From: Oscillospiraceae bacterium
GTDB lineage: Bacteria; Bacillota; Clostridia; Oscillospirales; Ruminococcaceae
Length of the DNA: 64,000 nt
Assembly (NCBI GenBank): GCA_021199795.1
Contig: JAJQHJ010000003.1
Location: forward strand, 310,001-374,000
Direction of reading: 5' to 3'
Part shown: piece by piece, positions 38,020-46,886 of the stretch
How the letters are laid out: every line of letters begins with the position of its first letter
How positions within the stretch are numbered: the first letter of the stretch is position 1
Made by a program: the position numbers and the translations under genes
The notes under the pieces: model-generated
Seen by the model: only the letters and a program-made list of their open reading frames with translations
What the model was told of the DNA's origin: nothing
Database searches by the model: none

Positions 38020-39042
38020 ATGGCAGAATTAAGCGAAGAAATCAACGTTGCTAAAAAGGTAATATTCAGTGGAATACAGCCAACAGGTGTATTCACTCTC
38101 GGAAACTATCTGGGAGCAATCAGAAACTGGGGACCGCTTCAGGATGAATACAACTGCATCTACTCAATAGTAGATGAGCACGCACTTACAGTCAAGAGAG
38201 ACCCGGCTACTTTCAGGAAGCAAACAATTGAGTGCTATGCACTTCTCCTGGCTTGCGGACTTGATCCCGAAAAATCAATAGTATTTATCCAGAGCCACAA
38301 TCCAAATCATGCTCAGCTCAGCTGGATTCTTTCCTGCTGCACTCAGTTTGGAGAGTTAACAAGAATGACTCAGTTCAAGGATAAATCGCAGAAGCATCCC
38401 GACGACGTAAACGCAGGACTTTTCACTTATCCCGTACTCATGGCGGCTGATATACTCGTTTATAATGCAGATCTGGTCCCGATTGGTGAAGACCAGAAGC
38501 AACATCTTGAGCTTGCAAGAAACATTGCCGTCCGCTTCAATCAGCGTTACGGTGATATGTTCACCGTTCCGGAAGCTTATATTCCGAAAACCGGTGCCAG
38601 AATCAAGAGCCTACAGGATCCGACCAAGAAGATGTCAAAGTCTGATGACAATCCAAACGCGTGCATTCTTATCTTAGACGATAAAGACACAATCATCCGT
38701 AAGTTCAAGCGCGCAGTCACCGATAGCGACACCGAAGTGAGATACGCCGAGGGCAAAGACGGCATCAACAACCTGATGACTATCTATTCATGCGTCACTG
38801 GAAAGAATATGGACGAGATTGAAAGCGAATTCTCCGGCAAGGGCTATGGTGATTTCAAGCTTGCAGTGGGTGAGGCAGTTGCCGACAGCCTTGAGCCAGT
38901 AAGAACCGAATATGCAAGACTTATTTCCGACAAGGCATACCTGAAACAGTGCTACACCGACGGTGCACAGCGCGCATTCAGACTTTCAAACAAGATTCTT
39001 ACCAAAGCTTCCCGCAAGGTCGGTTTCGTTGATTACAGATAA
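38020..39042 (+). CDS. trpS: Tryptophanyl-tRNA synthetase
   Basis: Charges tRNA-Trp. The 340 residues have the class I motifs TLGNYLGA (HIGH-type) and KKMSKSDDNPNA (KMSKS) with GIQPTG at the start and PVLMAADIL. ATG 38020 (MAELSEE) is preceded by GGAGGAA; the in-frame ATG 38005 overlaps that site. It lies only 30 bases after the beta-helix gene, leaving no room for a T-box or a separate promoter, so it depends on the upstream promoter unless one lies inside that gene. ychF follows after 21 bases. Confidence 0.96.
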   Translation: MAELSEEINVAKKVIFSGIQPTGVFTLGNYLGAIRNWGPLQDEYNCIYSIVDEHALTVKRDPATFRKQTIECYALLLACGLDPEKSIVFIQSHNPNHAQLSWILSCCTQFGELTRMTQFKDKSQKHPDDVNAGLFTYPVLMAADILVYNADLVPIGEDQKQHLELARNIAVRFNQRYGDMFTVPEAYIPKTGARIKSLQDPTKKMSKSDDNPNACILILDDKDTIIRKFKRAVTDSDTEVRYAEGKDGINNLMTIYSCVTGKNMDEIESEFSGKGYGDFKLAVGEAVADSLEPVRTEYARLISDKAYLKQCYTDGAQRAFRLSNKILTKASRKVGFVDYR

Positions 39043-39063
39043 TAAAGGCAGGTAAAATATAGT

Positions 39064-40158
39064 ATGAAATTAGGCATGGTAGGACTTCCTAACGTAGGAA
39101 AGAGTACACTTTTCAATGCACTTACAAACGCTGGCGCAGAATCGGCAAATTATCCCTTTTGCACCATTGAGCCGAATGTAGGAGTTGTTAGTGTCCCTGA
39201 CGAGAGACTCGACAAGCTCGCAAAGATGTATAATCCGACTAAGTTTACTCCGGCAACTCTTGAATTCGTAGATATTGCAGGTCTTGTAAAGGGTGCATCA
39301 AAGGGTGAGGGACTAGGAAACAAGTTCCTTGCAAATATCCGTGAATGTGATGCTATTATTCACGTTGTAAGATGCTTCGAGTCTGACGATATCATCCATG
39401 TTGAGGGCTCCGTTGATCCGAGACGTGATATTGAAACCATAGATCTGGAGCTGATATTCGCCGATATAGAAGTCCTGGAGCGTCGCCTTGACAAGGCTAA
39501 GAAGATGGTCAAGGGCGACAAGAAGTATCAAGCGGATATTGACCTCACCGAAGCTCTTCTTGCTCATTTAACCGAGGGCAAACCAGCAAGAAGCTACCCG
39601 TTCACAGATGACGAAAGAGAAATGATCCGCACAACTCCTCTTCTCTCCCAGAAGCCGGTAATCTATGCCGCAAATCTTTCGGAGGATGACTTCCGAGCAG
39701 ACATAAACACCTCAAAGCATTATCTCACCGTCAAGGAAATTGCCGAAGCAGAGCATTCAGCAGTTCTTCCTATTTGCGCTGAAATTGAAGCAGAGTTGTC
39801 TGATATGTCCGAGGAAGACAGACAGTTATTCTTAGAAGATCTGGGTCTCGAAGTATCAGGTCTTGACAGAGTAATAAAAGAGGGCTATTCGCTCCTGGGA
39901 CTCATTTCATTCCTGACAGCTGGAAAGGATGAGTGCCGTGCATGGACTATCAAAAAAGGCACCAAAGCTCCCCAGGCGGCAGGCAAGATTCACACCGACT
40001 TTGAACGCGGCTTCATAAGAGCTGAGGTAATCGCATTCAATGATCTGGAAGCCTGTGGTAGCATGGTTGCTGCCAAGGAAAAAGGACTGATTCGTTCTGA
40101 GGGTAAGGAATACGTCATGCAGGACGGAGACGTAGTTCTGTTCAGATTTAATGTCTGA
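39064..40158 (+). CDS. ychF: Redox-regulated ATPase YchF (OLA1 family)
   Basis: Ribosome-associated Obg-family P-loop protein that prefers ATP over GTP. The 364 residues have GLPNVGKSTLFN (G1), DIAGLVKGASKGEGLGN (G3), the NLSE-type changed G4 (AANLSED) that causes ATP preference, a coiled insertion, and the C-terminal TGS domain (AWTIKKGTKAPQAAGKIHTDFERGFI). ATG 39064 starts soon after GGCAGG. It is cotranscribed with trpS and ended by the hairpin at 40187-40224. Confidence 0.96.
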   Translation: MKLGMVGLPNVGKSTLFNALTNAGAESANYPFCTIEPNVGVVSVPDERLDKLAKMYNPTKFTPATLEFVDIAGLVKGASKGEGLGNKFLANIRECDAIIHVVRCFESDDIIHVEGSVDPRRDIETIDLELIFADIEVLERRLDKAKKMVKGDKKYQADIDLTEALLAHLTEGKPARSYPFTDDEREMIRTTPLLSQKPVIYAANLSEDDFRADINTSKHYLTVKEIAEAEHSAVLPICAEIEAELSDMSEEDRQLFLEDLGLEVSGLDRVIKEGYSLLGLISFLTAGKDECRAWTIKKGTKAPQAAGKIHTDFERGFIRAEVIAFNDLEACGSMVAAKEKGLIRSEGKEYVMQDGDVVLFRFNV

Positions 40159-40186
40159 TGTGATTTAGCAAAATAAGAAATAATTT

Positions 40187-40224
40187 TGTCCTCCGGAGCC
40201 CATTTACTCCTGAGGACATTTTTT
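40187..40224 (+). terminator. Rho-independent terminator after ychF
   Basis: TGTCCTCCGGAG (40187-40198) pairs with CTCCTGAGGACA (40207-40218) with one mismatch, followed by TTTTTT. Confidence 0.9.
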
Positions 40225-40242
40225 AAAAATTTTTTCACCCCA

Positions 40243-40273
40243 ATGCAATAATCCGCCATCTTAAAGTGTATTA
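40243..40273 (+). promoter_or_regulatory. ECF-type promoter candidate, copy 1
   Basis: ATGCAATAATC (40243-40253), 12 bases, GTGTATTA (40266-40273), preceded by an A/T-rich tract ending AAAAATTTTTTC. The same two blocks with the same spacing occur at 50397-50427. TGCAAT-N16-GTGTAT has the layout of an extracytoplasmic-function sigma promoter. The start would be near 40281, 37 bases before the ATG. Confidence 0.65.
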
Positions 40274-40317
40274 CCTATAGAAAGCAATTTTTATTGCAAA
40301 ATTAAGGGGGAATTACA

Positions 40318-41106
40318 ATGAAAAGATTACTAGCAATGCTCTTGGCAGGACTTTTGCTCATCACTTCGATGTCGGTAGTAGCCTGGGCGGATGATGAGGA
40401 ACCCATCGATGACAGCTTTACTTCATACACTTACGAGGAATTCCGGGCTAAGGTTATCAGTGCTTCTGAGGGTGATGAAGTAAGCTCTTCTGAATTAGGC
40501 TTCAGGAGCTATGGAAAACGCCAGATGGGAATCTATCTTCCTGAGGGGATAGAGCTTGGGGATATAGTCGAAATCATTTATTATCCCTCTTATCTTGCTG
40601 TCGGTTTTGAAAACAATGATGTCTATATTCAGCTTCAATTTTATGACTCGTTCTACGGTGAATCACTTTCGTATGTAAATGCAAAAGAACGCGGTCAGGA
40701 ACTGGCAACAGAAGATGGAACCGCTGTGTACAATTATATATCGGCAAGTAATGAGTATTATTACTGGCTGGATGGCGACAAGACTTTCTGCCTATTTGTA
40801 AACTCAAACGAACATTCCGGCGAGTTCCTCTCTCTGTGTAAAGCCGTCTTCCATCCGTTCAGCGAATCCTACAACCTCGCAGCAGAAGCTACTGACAATA
40901 AAGTCAAGCTCACCTGGGACGAAATAGTTGATGGCTCAACCTACACCGTTTACTGGAAGCGTTCTTCCTCTGATGAATGGAAAGTCGCCGGCACAACTTC
41001 CAAGCACAAAGTCAACATAACCGGTCTCAAATCAGGCGTGAGCTATGATTTCAAGATAGAAGCAAGCGATATTGAATCTGAGGTTGTCACAATAACTGCG
41101 GATTAA
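40318..41106 (+). CDS. Secreted protein with fibronectin III domain
   Basis: A 262-residue exported protein. The signal peptide (about 1-24, ending AWADDE) is clear. Residues about 25-175 form a domain I do not recognise, rich in Tyr, Ser and acidic residues. Residues about 180-262 form a fibronectin type III fold (VKLTWDEIVDGSTYTVYW, VNITGLKSGVSYDFKI). It has no anchor, so it is secreted. ATG 40318 has AGGGGG upstream. The promoter appears to be the ECF-type element at 40243, shared with the export operon at 50567. A shared stress or envelope regulon is inference. Confidence 0.78.
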   Translation: MKRLLAMLLAGLLLITSMSVVAWADDEEPIDDSFTSYTYEEFRAKVISASEGDEVSSSELGFRSYGKRQMGIYLPEGIELGDIVEIIYYPSYLAVGFENNDVYIQLQFYDSFYGESLSYVNAKERGQELATEDGTAVYNYISASNEYYYWLDGDKTFCLFVNSNEHSGEFLSLCKAVFHPFSESYNLAAEATDNKVKLTWDEIVDGSTYTVYWKRSSSDEWKVAGTTSKHKVNITGLKSGVSYDFKIEASDIESEVVTITAD

Positions 41107-41149
41107 TTCTGAAATTACCCTCCAAGAATTATCAATGTAGTACCATAGC

Positions 41150-41182
41150 AAAACCGCCGAGGTCAGAAGCCTCGACGGTTTT
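41150..41182. terminator. Bidirectional terminator between the FN3 gene and tRNA-Arg
   Basis: AAAACCGCCGAGG (41150-41162) pairs with CCTCGACGGTTTT (41170-41182) with one mismatch. The A and T runs serve both strands: the plus-strand FN3 gene and the minus-strand tRNA. Confidence 0.82.
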
Positions 41183-41190
41183 ACTTTTAT

Positions 41191-41267
41191 TGGCGTCCCC
41201 GGGCGGATTCGAACCGCCGACCTTTCGCTTAGGAGGCGAACGCTCTATCCTGCTGAGCTACGGAGAC
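41191..41267 (-). tRNA. tRNA-Arg (anticodon CCU)
   Basis: On the minus strand the sequence folds into a full cloverleaf: acceptor GTCTCCG paired with CGGGGAC (one G-U), D arm AGCTC...GAGC, anticodon arm TTCGC-CTCCTAA-GCGAA with anticodon CCT, and T arm GGCGG-TTCGAAT-CCGCC. The 3' CCA is encoded. It reads AGG arginine codons. Confidence 0.95.
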
Positions 41268-41399
41268 ATTCAACCATGACATTATACATCATAAGCACGA
41301 AAAAATCAATACTTCCAAGCCAAATAATTTCATACCCACACTTCGACAATATGCTCGTCCATCAGGCTGTATTCTTAAAGTATCAAATTAGAAAGGCTG

Positions 41400-42389
41400 A
41401 TGGATGTGAAAAACATAATCAGGGGACTACTGTTTGTTACCATAGCTCTGGTGGCATTTCCAGTGATAACTGTTCTTATTTCAGAGGGTACAGAATATTT
41501 CTTTCAGACAGAGGAAGAGGCAATTCCAACATTTTCTCAAAGTACGGAATCTCAAGCCTATCCTCTTATTGAAGAGATTTATGTTTATGATGTAACTACA
41601 GAGACAGTCACAACATTGCCTATAGAAGACTTCCTCACATATTCTGTTCTGGGAACTCTTCAGATGGACGCAGAAACGGAACTTATCAAAGCTCAGGCAG
41701 TTCTAATGTATACTTATATCCTTGGCAGACGTCTTGAGGAGGAAGCGTCTCCAACAGAAGAGCTATGCGGTTGCGACGTCAGCACTGATTCAAATAAATA
41801 TATAAGGCTCTTATATGAATCAGACTATATTGACAAAGTTCGCCAGGCTGTTATTGAAGTAGCAGGGGAGTATGTCAAATATAACGAAATCCTGATAGCT
41901 CCTGCGTATTGCGTTTCTAATGGAGGTGTGAGCGAAAGCGCATTGACTGTCTTAGGTGAAGATGTCCCATATCTTCAAAGTGTCGTCAGCGAATACGACA
42001 GCGACTACATAACCGATCTTAGCTATACTTCAGATGAGATTTTCGCAAGGATAACCACCCAGAATGACAGTATAACTCTTTTAGGAGATCCATCTGAATG
42101 GATATTGGTAACCTTATCAACGGACACCGGCTATGTCACAGAAATAACTCTTGCCGGAGACAAAACAGTAACCGGCAAGCAGCTTGCCTCGTGGCTGAAT
42201 CTGCCATCTGCAAGGTTCACGGTGTCATATTCAAGCGAATTCGATAGATTCACATTCAGCGTTTCAGGAAGCGGACATCTGGTCGGTCTTTCACAATACG
42301 GCGGAAACAAAATGGCAGAAGCAGGATACAGCTACTCTGAAATTATCGGATTCTACTTCACAGGAGTTGATATAGTCTCATCAACATAA
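41400..42389 (+). CDS. SpoIID/LytB-like protein, catalytic Glu probably lost
   Basis: A 329-residue membrane-anchored extracellular protein of the SpoIID family. SpoIID is a lytic transglycosylase that trims peptidoglycan during engulfment in spore formers. One helix (about 8-28) anchors it. The amidase-enhancer-like domain follows, with KAQAVLMYTYI, YCVSNGGVSES and the C-terminal SGSGHLVGLSQYGGNKMAEAG. The conserved E-M-P before KAQAV, holding the catalytic Glu, reads Q88-M-D. So it may be a non-catalytic version; this alignment is by eye. ATG 41400 has GAAAGG upstream. It is closed by a bidirectional terminator. Confidence 0.82.
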   Translation: MDVKNIIRGLLFVTIALVAFPVITVLISEGTEYFFQTEEEAIPTFSQSTESQAYPLIEEIYVYDVTTETVTTLPIEDFLTYSVLGTLQMDAETELIKAQAVLMYTYILGRRLEEEASPTEELCGCDVSTDSNKYIRLLYESDYIDKVRQAVIEVAGEYVKYNEILIAPAYCVSNGGVSESALTVLGEDVPYLQSVVSEYDSDYITDLSYTSDEIFARITTQNDSITLLGDPSEWILVTLSTDTGYVTEITLAGDKTVTGKQLASWLNLPSARFTVSYSSEFDRFTFSVSGSGHLVGLSQYGGNKMAEAGYSYSEIIGFYFTGVDIVSST

Positions 42390-42420
42390 AAAAGCCGCAG
42401 AGTAATTCTGCGGCTTTTGT
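42388..42420. terminator. Bidirectional terminator between convergent genes
   Basis: AAAAGCCGCAGA (42390-42401) pairs with TCTGCGGCTTTT (42407-42418). It closes the SpoIID-like gene on the plus strand and the proline-operon transcript on the minus strand. Confidence 0.92.
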
Positions 42421-42431
42421 TTATTGCAATA

Positions 42432-43367
42432 TCAGAGCCCTGTACTGCTTATAATCTCACTTACCTGTAGTGAAGAAACAGTGTAGCTGAGACCCGAACC
42501 GGTAACCGTGCAGGTCATAATCTTCTCAGGCGAAATATCTGTTGAAGTCCACTCATTAATCGGAACGTAGTAGGCGATCTGAATCGTATATCCGTCATCT
42601 GTAACCTCAATTTCCTGAACTTCAGCGTAATATGCCATTGATCTTGGGCTTACAGGAATTGAATACATTCCCGTGCTCTCGTCATATTCAAAGCTGAGTT
42701 CTTCGTCGCCAACAGTCCCATGAGAATAGCTGAGACCTGAGCCAAAAAGCTTGATGATTCTCGAATCAATCTCGAAATATGATATCGAGTAGTAGCCATT
42801 TTCGGAAGTGTACGTCGAGGATGGATTCAAAATTACATCCCAGCAGGCTGCAGTGATGATAACGTCCTGATTGAGAAGAGAAGTATTCTCAAAAGAGGGA
42901 ACATCGGCAGCCGATAGTGGCAAGACAAGCCTTTCAAGAGAATTTATCAGCTGTGAATTATCGTTTTTTGCCTCTACATACGCTTGATAATCAATAACAG
43001 CTGTCACAATCCCGAATATTGCAAATCCTAAAACAACAAGACCGAAAATAGCCGTGAGAATCTGGGAAAGACTGATATTAACCGACGTAGACTCCTCAGA
43101 GTCCTCGGAAACACCGAGGCTTTCAGTGTCCTCATCAAGGGCATCGTCAAGAATCTCCATGACTTCCTTTCGCTCTTTTTCTGCATTTTCGGAAATCTCT
43201 TTGATTTTCTTCTTTCTTTTTGATTTTTTGCTTCCCGACTGTTCAGGCTCTGAATGAGACTCTACTGGTGCTTCCTCTGGAATCGTTTCAATAATCCCCG
43301 CGGCATCTGCAAGACTTGTAAGTCCGTCAGTCAAATTCTCGTTATTGTTTTCAGTATCTGTAACCAT
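42432..43367 (-). CDS. Hypothetical single-pass membrane protein, 311 residues
   Basis: I do not recognise this family. A long N-terminal cytoplasmic region (about 1-98) is highly acidic with a lysine patch (KKSKRKKKIKEI) and a short charged helix. A single membrane helix lies at about 100-125 (ILTAIFGLVVLGFAIFGIVTAVI). The remaining 180 residues are extracellular and beta-rich, with Ser/Thr/Tyr. It is the last gene of the minus-strand proline operon, 17 bases after proA, and ends at the shared terminator. Function unknown; the position gives no clear clue. Confidence 0.65.
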   Translation of the reverse strand: MVTDTENNNENLTDGLTSLADAAGIIETIPEEAPVESHSEPEQSGSKKSKRKKKIKEISENAEKERKEVMEILDDALDEDTESLGVSEDSEESTSVNISLSQILTAIFGLVVLGFAIFGIVTAVIDYQAYVEAKNDNSQLINSLERLVLPLSAADVPSFENTSLLNQDVIITAACWDVILNPSSTYTSENGYYSISYFEIDSRIIKLFGSGLSYSHGTVGDEELSFEYDESTGMYSIPVSPRSMAYYAEVQEIEVTDDGYTIQIAYYVPINEWTSTDISPEKIMTCTVTGSGLSYTVSSLQVSEIISSTGL

Positions 43368-43384
43368 AGTAAAACCTCAGTGTT

Positions 43385-44632
43385 TTATCTTATCTGTCCG
43401 TTTCCGGTTATGATGTACTTGTAAGTCGTCATTTCCCGAAGACCCATAGGTCCTCTTGCATGGAGCTTCTGAGTTGAAATGCCTATTTCCGCTCCAAGTC
43501 CAAATTCATAGCCATCTGTGAACCTGGTCGATGCGTTGACATAAACGGCAGCGGCATCTATTCTCTTCTGGAATTCTTCAGCGGCAGATACACTTTCAGT
43601 TACAATGCACTCAGAATGTCCTGACGAATACTTCTGTATATGCTCAATCGCCTCGTAGATATTGTCAACAACCTTGACAGCGAGAATATAGTCAAGAAAC
43701 TCTTTCTCATAGTCTTCTTCAGTAGCGGGCACAACAGACTTTCCCAGTATCATCTGAGTTAGGTTACATCCTCTCAGCTCGACATTTGATTTGTCAAGCC
43801 TCTTTTTGAGAGCAGGGAGGAAGTCCTCAGCGATATCTTTATGGACAAGAAGCGTCTCTGCGGCATTGCATACCGACGGACGTGAAGTTTTTGCGTTGTC
43901 TACAATATCTACAGCCATAGGAATACTCGCAGAAGAATCTACATAGATATGGCAGTTTCCTGTGCCAGTCTGTATAACCGGAACCGTTGCATTCTGTACA
44001 ACCGCATTTATAAGACCTGCGCCGCCTCTGGGGATGAGTAAATCGATAATGCCATTAGCTTTCATCATCTGTTCAGTGGAATTACGTGTGGTATCCTCAA
44101 CAAGCTGAACAGAATCTTTGGGAAGTCCTGCTTCAGCAACAGCGTCCCGCATAATCATAGCGAGAATAGTGTTTGTATAGATAGCTTCCTTGCCGCCTCT
44201 GAGAATAACAGCATTGCCGCTCTTTAGGCACAAAACACCTGCATCAACTGTTACATTAGGTCTGGATTCGTATATGATTCCGATAACTCCCATCGGCACA
44301 CTTATCTTGGTGATTTTCAGCCCGTTAGGTCTTATTTCACCGCCCTCAACAATTCCGACGGGGTCGGGGAGTGCCGCAACCTTTCTGACGCCATCAGCAA
44401 TATCAAGAATTCTCTTTTCGTTAAGATAGAGTCTGTCGGTCATGGTATCACTCATACCTGATTTTTCAGCAGTCTTGACATCAATTCTGTTCTGCTCAAG
44501 AATATCCCGTTTGTGCTTTTCAAGAGAATCTGCGATCAGCATAAGTGCCAGATTTCTCAGGTTCACAGAAGAACATGAAAGCTCTTTTTTAGCTTCAACA
44601 GCGTTCAAGCCGATAGTTTCAAAATCAGTCAT
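43385..44632 (-). CDS. proA: Gamma-glutamyl phosphate reductase
   Basis: Second proline biosynthesis enzyme; it reduces glutamyl 5-phosphate to glutamate semialdehyde with NADPH. The 415 residues have the ALDH-like fold. Conserved stretches are PMGVIGIIYESRPNVT, LRGGKEA, the catalytic cysteine in SRPSVCNAAETLLVH, VNASTRFTDG and LHARGPMGL. The start is ATG 44632 with AAGGAG eight bases before it; the GTG at 44641 overlaps the proB stop. It follows proB with a five-base gap, so the pair is cotranscribed and coupled. Confidence 0.96.
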   Translation of the reverse strand: MTDFETIGLNAVEAKKELSCSSVNLRNLALMLIADSLEKHKRDILEQNRIDVKTAEKSGMSDTMTDRLYLNEKRILDIADGVRKVAALPDPVGIVEGGEIRPNGLKITKISVPMGVIGIIYESRPNVTVDAGVLCLKSGNAVILRGGKEAIYTNTILAMIMRDAVAEAGLPKDSVQLVEDTTRNSTEQMMKANGIIDLLIPRGGAGLINAVVQNATVPVIQTGTGNCHIYVDSSASIPMAVDIVDNAKTSRPSVCNAAETLLVHKDIAEDFLPALKKRLDKSNVELRGCNLTQMILGKSVVPATEEDYEKEFLDYILAVKVVDNIYEAIEHIQKYSSGHSECIVTESVSAAEEFQKRIDAAAVYVNASTRFTDGYEFGLGAEIGISTQKLHARGPMGLREMTTYKYIITGNGQIR

Positions 44633-44637
44633 TATCT

Positions 44638-45426
44638 TCACTCCTTATCAGTTGTGAACAGCGTTCCAATCTCCTTGCCGTCAAACACATCGTAAAGATT
44701 AGAGGGACGCTTACCATTTATTATCATCATATCTATGTTTTCGCTCAAGGCAAGTCTGGCGGCTCTCAGTTTAGTCGCCATTCCACCAGTTCCTAATCCT
44801 GAAGCAGAACCTCCCGCCATTTCAAGAAGATCTTCCGAAATCTCTGTGATTCTGGAAATAAGCTTTGCATCGCGGTTAATCTTTGGGTCACACTCATAAA
44901 GTCCATCGATATCCGACATGATTATAAGTGTGTCGGATTTAGTGAGAATAGCCACCATCGCCGCCAGAGAATCATTTTCTCCGACTTCAAGCTCAAGCTC
45001 ATCTATAGCCACAACATCGTTCTCGTTAACGATAGGAATAGCTCCGCATTCAAGTATTTTTCCCAACGAGTTTATAACGTTCTCTTTTCTCTCGTCAGTC
45101 AGTACAAATTTCGTAAGAAGAACCTGAGCGGCTATGATGCCATATTCGTTGAATTGCTTTTCATAGATATTCATAAGCTCACATTGCCCGACAGCTGCAC
45201 ATGCCTGCTTTGTGGGAGTGTCCTTTGGTCTCTCTTTCAGACCAAGTCTTGCCGCACCAAGTCCAATAGCACCGGATGTAACCAGAACAATCTCAACTCC
45301 GGAATTCCTGATATCCGAAATGACCTTTACCAGCTCCTCTACATGACGGATATTAAGCTGACCAGACGGATGAGTAAGGGTAGAGGTGCCTACTTTTATA
45401 ACAACTCGCTTGAGTTTATCTTCCAT
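44638..45426 (-). CDS. proB: Glutamate 5-kinase
   Basis: First step of proline synthesis; it phosphorylates glutamate. The 262 residues form only the amino-acid kinase domain, without the C-terminal PUA domain of the E. coli enzyme, as in other Firmicutes forms. Motifs are RVVIKVGTSTLT, LVTSGAIGLG, PIVNENDVVA and GTGGMATKL. The start is ATG 45426 (MEDKLKR); the TTG at 45435 is less likely. Feedback control by proline is expected through this domain. It lies between the hydroxyacid dehydrogenase gene and proA. Confidence 0.95.
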   Translation of the reverse strand: MEDKLKRVVIKVGTSTLTHPSGQLNIRHVEELVKVISDIRNSGVEIVLVTSGAIGLGAARLGLKERPKDTPTKQACAAVGQCELMNIYEKQFNEYGIIAAQVLLTKFVLTDERKENVINSLGKILECGAIPIVNENDVVAIDELELEVGENDSLAAMVAILTKSDTLIIMSDIDGLYECDPKINRDAKLISRITEISEDLLEMAGGSASGLGTGGMATKLRAARLALSENIDMMIINGKRPSNLYDVFDGKEIGTLFTTDKE

Positions 45427-45449
45427 ATGTATCAAACCTTTACTTTAAA

Positions 45450-46385
45450 TTATCCTGCTACATTATTGGTGGGATTTCCACTGAGGTATGCCTTAATGTT
45501 ATCTGCAACCAGTCCAATCAGCCTTACTCTCGTTTCAATCGGTGCCCATGCAACATGAGGGGTAATCACACAATTCTGAAGCCCGAGCAGGGGGCAATCG
45601 GTTGAAACAGGCTCCTCTGTCAGAACATCTATAGCTGCAAAAGCAATCTTGCCCGTTTTAAGTGCATCTGCCAGGTCGTTTTCGTTGATGACACCGCCTC
45701 TTGAAGTATTCACAAGAAGTGCAGTCGGCTTCATCATCGATAGCGTTTCAGAATTAATCAGCTCCTTGGTGCCATCGTTGAGAGGACAATGGAGGGTGAC
45801 GATATCTGAACTTTTCAGCACCTCATCCAAGGTATTGCTCGAACCCGTTCTTGTGTACACCAAAACATTCATGTTGAATGCCAAGGCAATCTTTGCAACC
45901 GATTTTCCGATAGCTCCATAGCCAATTATTCCGATGGTCTTGCCCGAAAGCTCATTAAGTGGAATGTCAAAGTGCGTAAATAGCTTGGATTTGCACCAGC
46001 CGCCGCTCTGAACATAGCTGTTATACTCGTGAATTTTCGAGAAGTAGTTGAGTATCAACGCAAAAGTATGCTGCGCAACTGCATCAGAAGAGTATCCTGG
46101 AACATTGGCAACGACGCATCTGTGCTTCCTGGCAGACTCAATATCAATATTGTTGTAGCCTGTAGCAAACAGCCCGATAAACCCGAGATTTGGACACGCT
46201 TCAAATACCTCTTCAGTGATTCTGCACTTGTTAGTCAAAACTATCTCGGCATCACCAATGTTGGTTGCAATTTTATCTGGTTCAGTATAGCCATATACAG
46301 TAGTTTCTGCTAAGGAGGTCAGCGGCTCAAGAGAAACATCACCACTTGTTACCGTATCAGCATCCAGAATAACAGCTTTGGGCAT
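45450..46385 (-). CDS. D-2-hydroxyacid dehydrogenase
   Basis: A 311-residue NAD-dependent dehydrogenase of the D-isomer-specific 2-hydroxyacid family, close to glycerate dehydrogenases. It has the Rossmann loop GIIGYGAIGKSVA, the substrate loop FATGYNNID, and catalytic Arg (NTSRGGVIN), Glu (LTEEP) and His (TPHVAWA). The substrate may be hydroxypyruvate or a related keto acid; this cannot be decided. The start is ATG 46385 with TGGAGGAAT upstream; the ATG at 46400 overlaps that site. It sits between a small membrane protein and proB in one operon. Confidence 0.9.
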   Translation of the reverse strand: MPKAVILDADTVTSGDVSLEPLTSLAETTVYGYTEPDKIATNIGDAEIVLTNKCRITEEVFEACPNLGFIGLFATGYNNIDIESARKHRCVVANVPGYSSDAVAQHTFALILNYFSKIHEYNSYVQSGGWCKSKLFTHFDIPLNELSGKTIGIIGYGAIGKSVAKIALAFNMNVLVYTRTGSSNTLDEVLKSSDIVTLHCPLNDGTKELINSETLSMMKPTALLVNTSRGGVINENDLADALKTGKIAFAAIDVLTEEPVSTDCPLLGLQNCVITPHVAWAPIETRVRLIGLVADNIKAYLSGNPTNNVAG

Positions 46386-46399
46386 AGTTAATTCCTCCA

Positions 46400-46837
46400 T
46401 CAGGGGTTATAGCCGTCAAACGCCTGATTGATTACATTATCATCAGCATCATTTCCGGCAAGCTTGGAACGTTCAATTTTCACAGCCTGTTCAACATCCT
46501 TTAGGTCATCAATATCTTTGCCATCGCCATCGTCAGACTCCGACTCATCATGGGCTTGTTTCTTTGCCGCTTTTCTGTCCTGTAGCCAGAATACAAAAAT
46601 AGCAACCAAAAGTATAACTTCGCATACTCCGACAACTGCGGCAGTAGTCGAATCACCATAGAACTGCAAAATCAATGGCAAATCGCAGACAAAAAGCCAG
46701 AGTAAATCTGAAATCTTACGCTTTCTGATATAGAGTGCCAGGAAAACAACGGTAGCAATAACGCAGAAAATAATGTGCATATTTTTTGGAAGCGGTGCGA
46801 ACCTTGATTGTAGCTCCGCAGTCAGAGCAAAATTCAT
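46400..46837 (-). CDS. Small membrane protein, unknown function
   Basis: A 145-residue protein with three or four membrane helices in the first 100 residues (MHIIFCVIATVVFLALYI, DLLWLFVCDLPLILQF, VVGVCEVILLVAIFVFWLQ) and a cytoplasmic C-terminal tail rich in Asp, Glu and Lys. No known motif. ATG 46837 has AAAGGTGAT upstream, and its sequence suits the start better than the ATG at 46879. It is the first gene of the operon driven from 46887-46915, followed 14 bases later by the hydroxyacid dehydrogenase. Confidence 0.7.
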   Translation of the reverse strand: MNFALTAELQSRFAPLPKNMHIIFCVIATVVFLALYIRKRKISDLLWLFVCDLPLILQFYGDSTTAAVVGVCEVILLVAIFVFWLQDRKAAKKQAHDESESDDGDGKDIDDLKDVEQAVKIERSKLAGNDADDNVINQAFDGYNP

Positions 46838-46886
46838 AATATCATAATCACCTTTCTGATAGGATTGATTTACACGCATTTATTGT

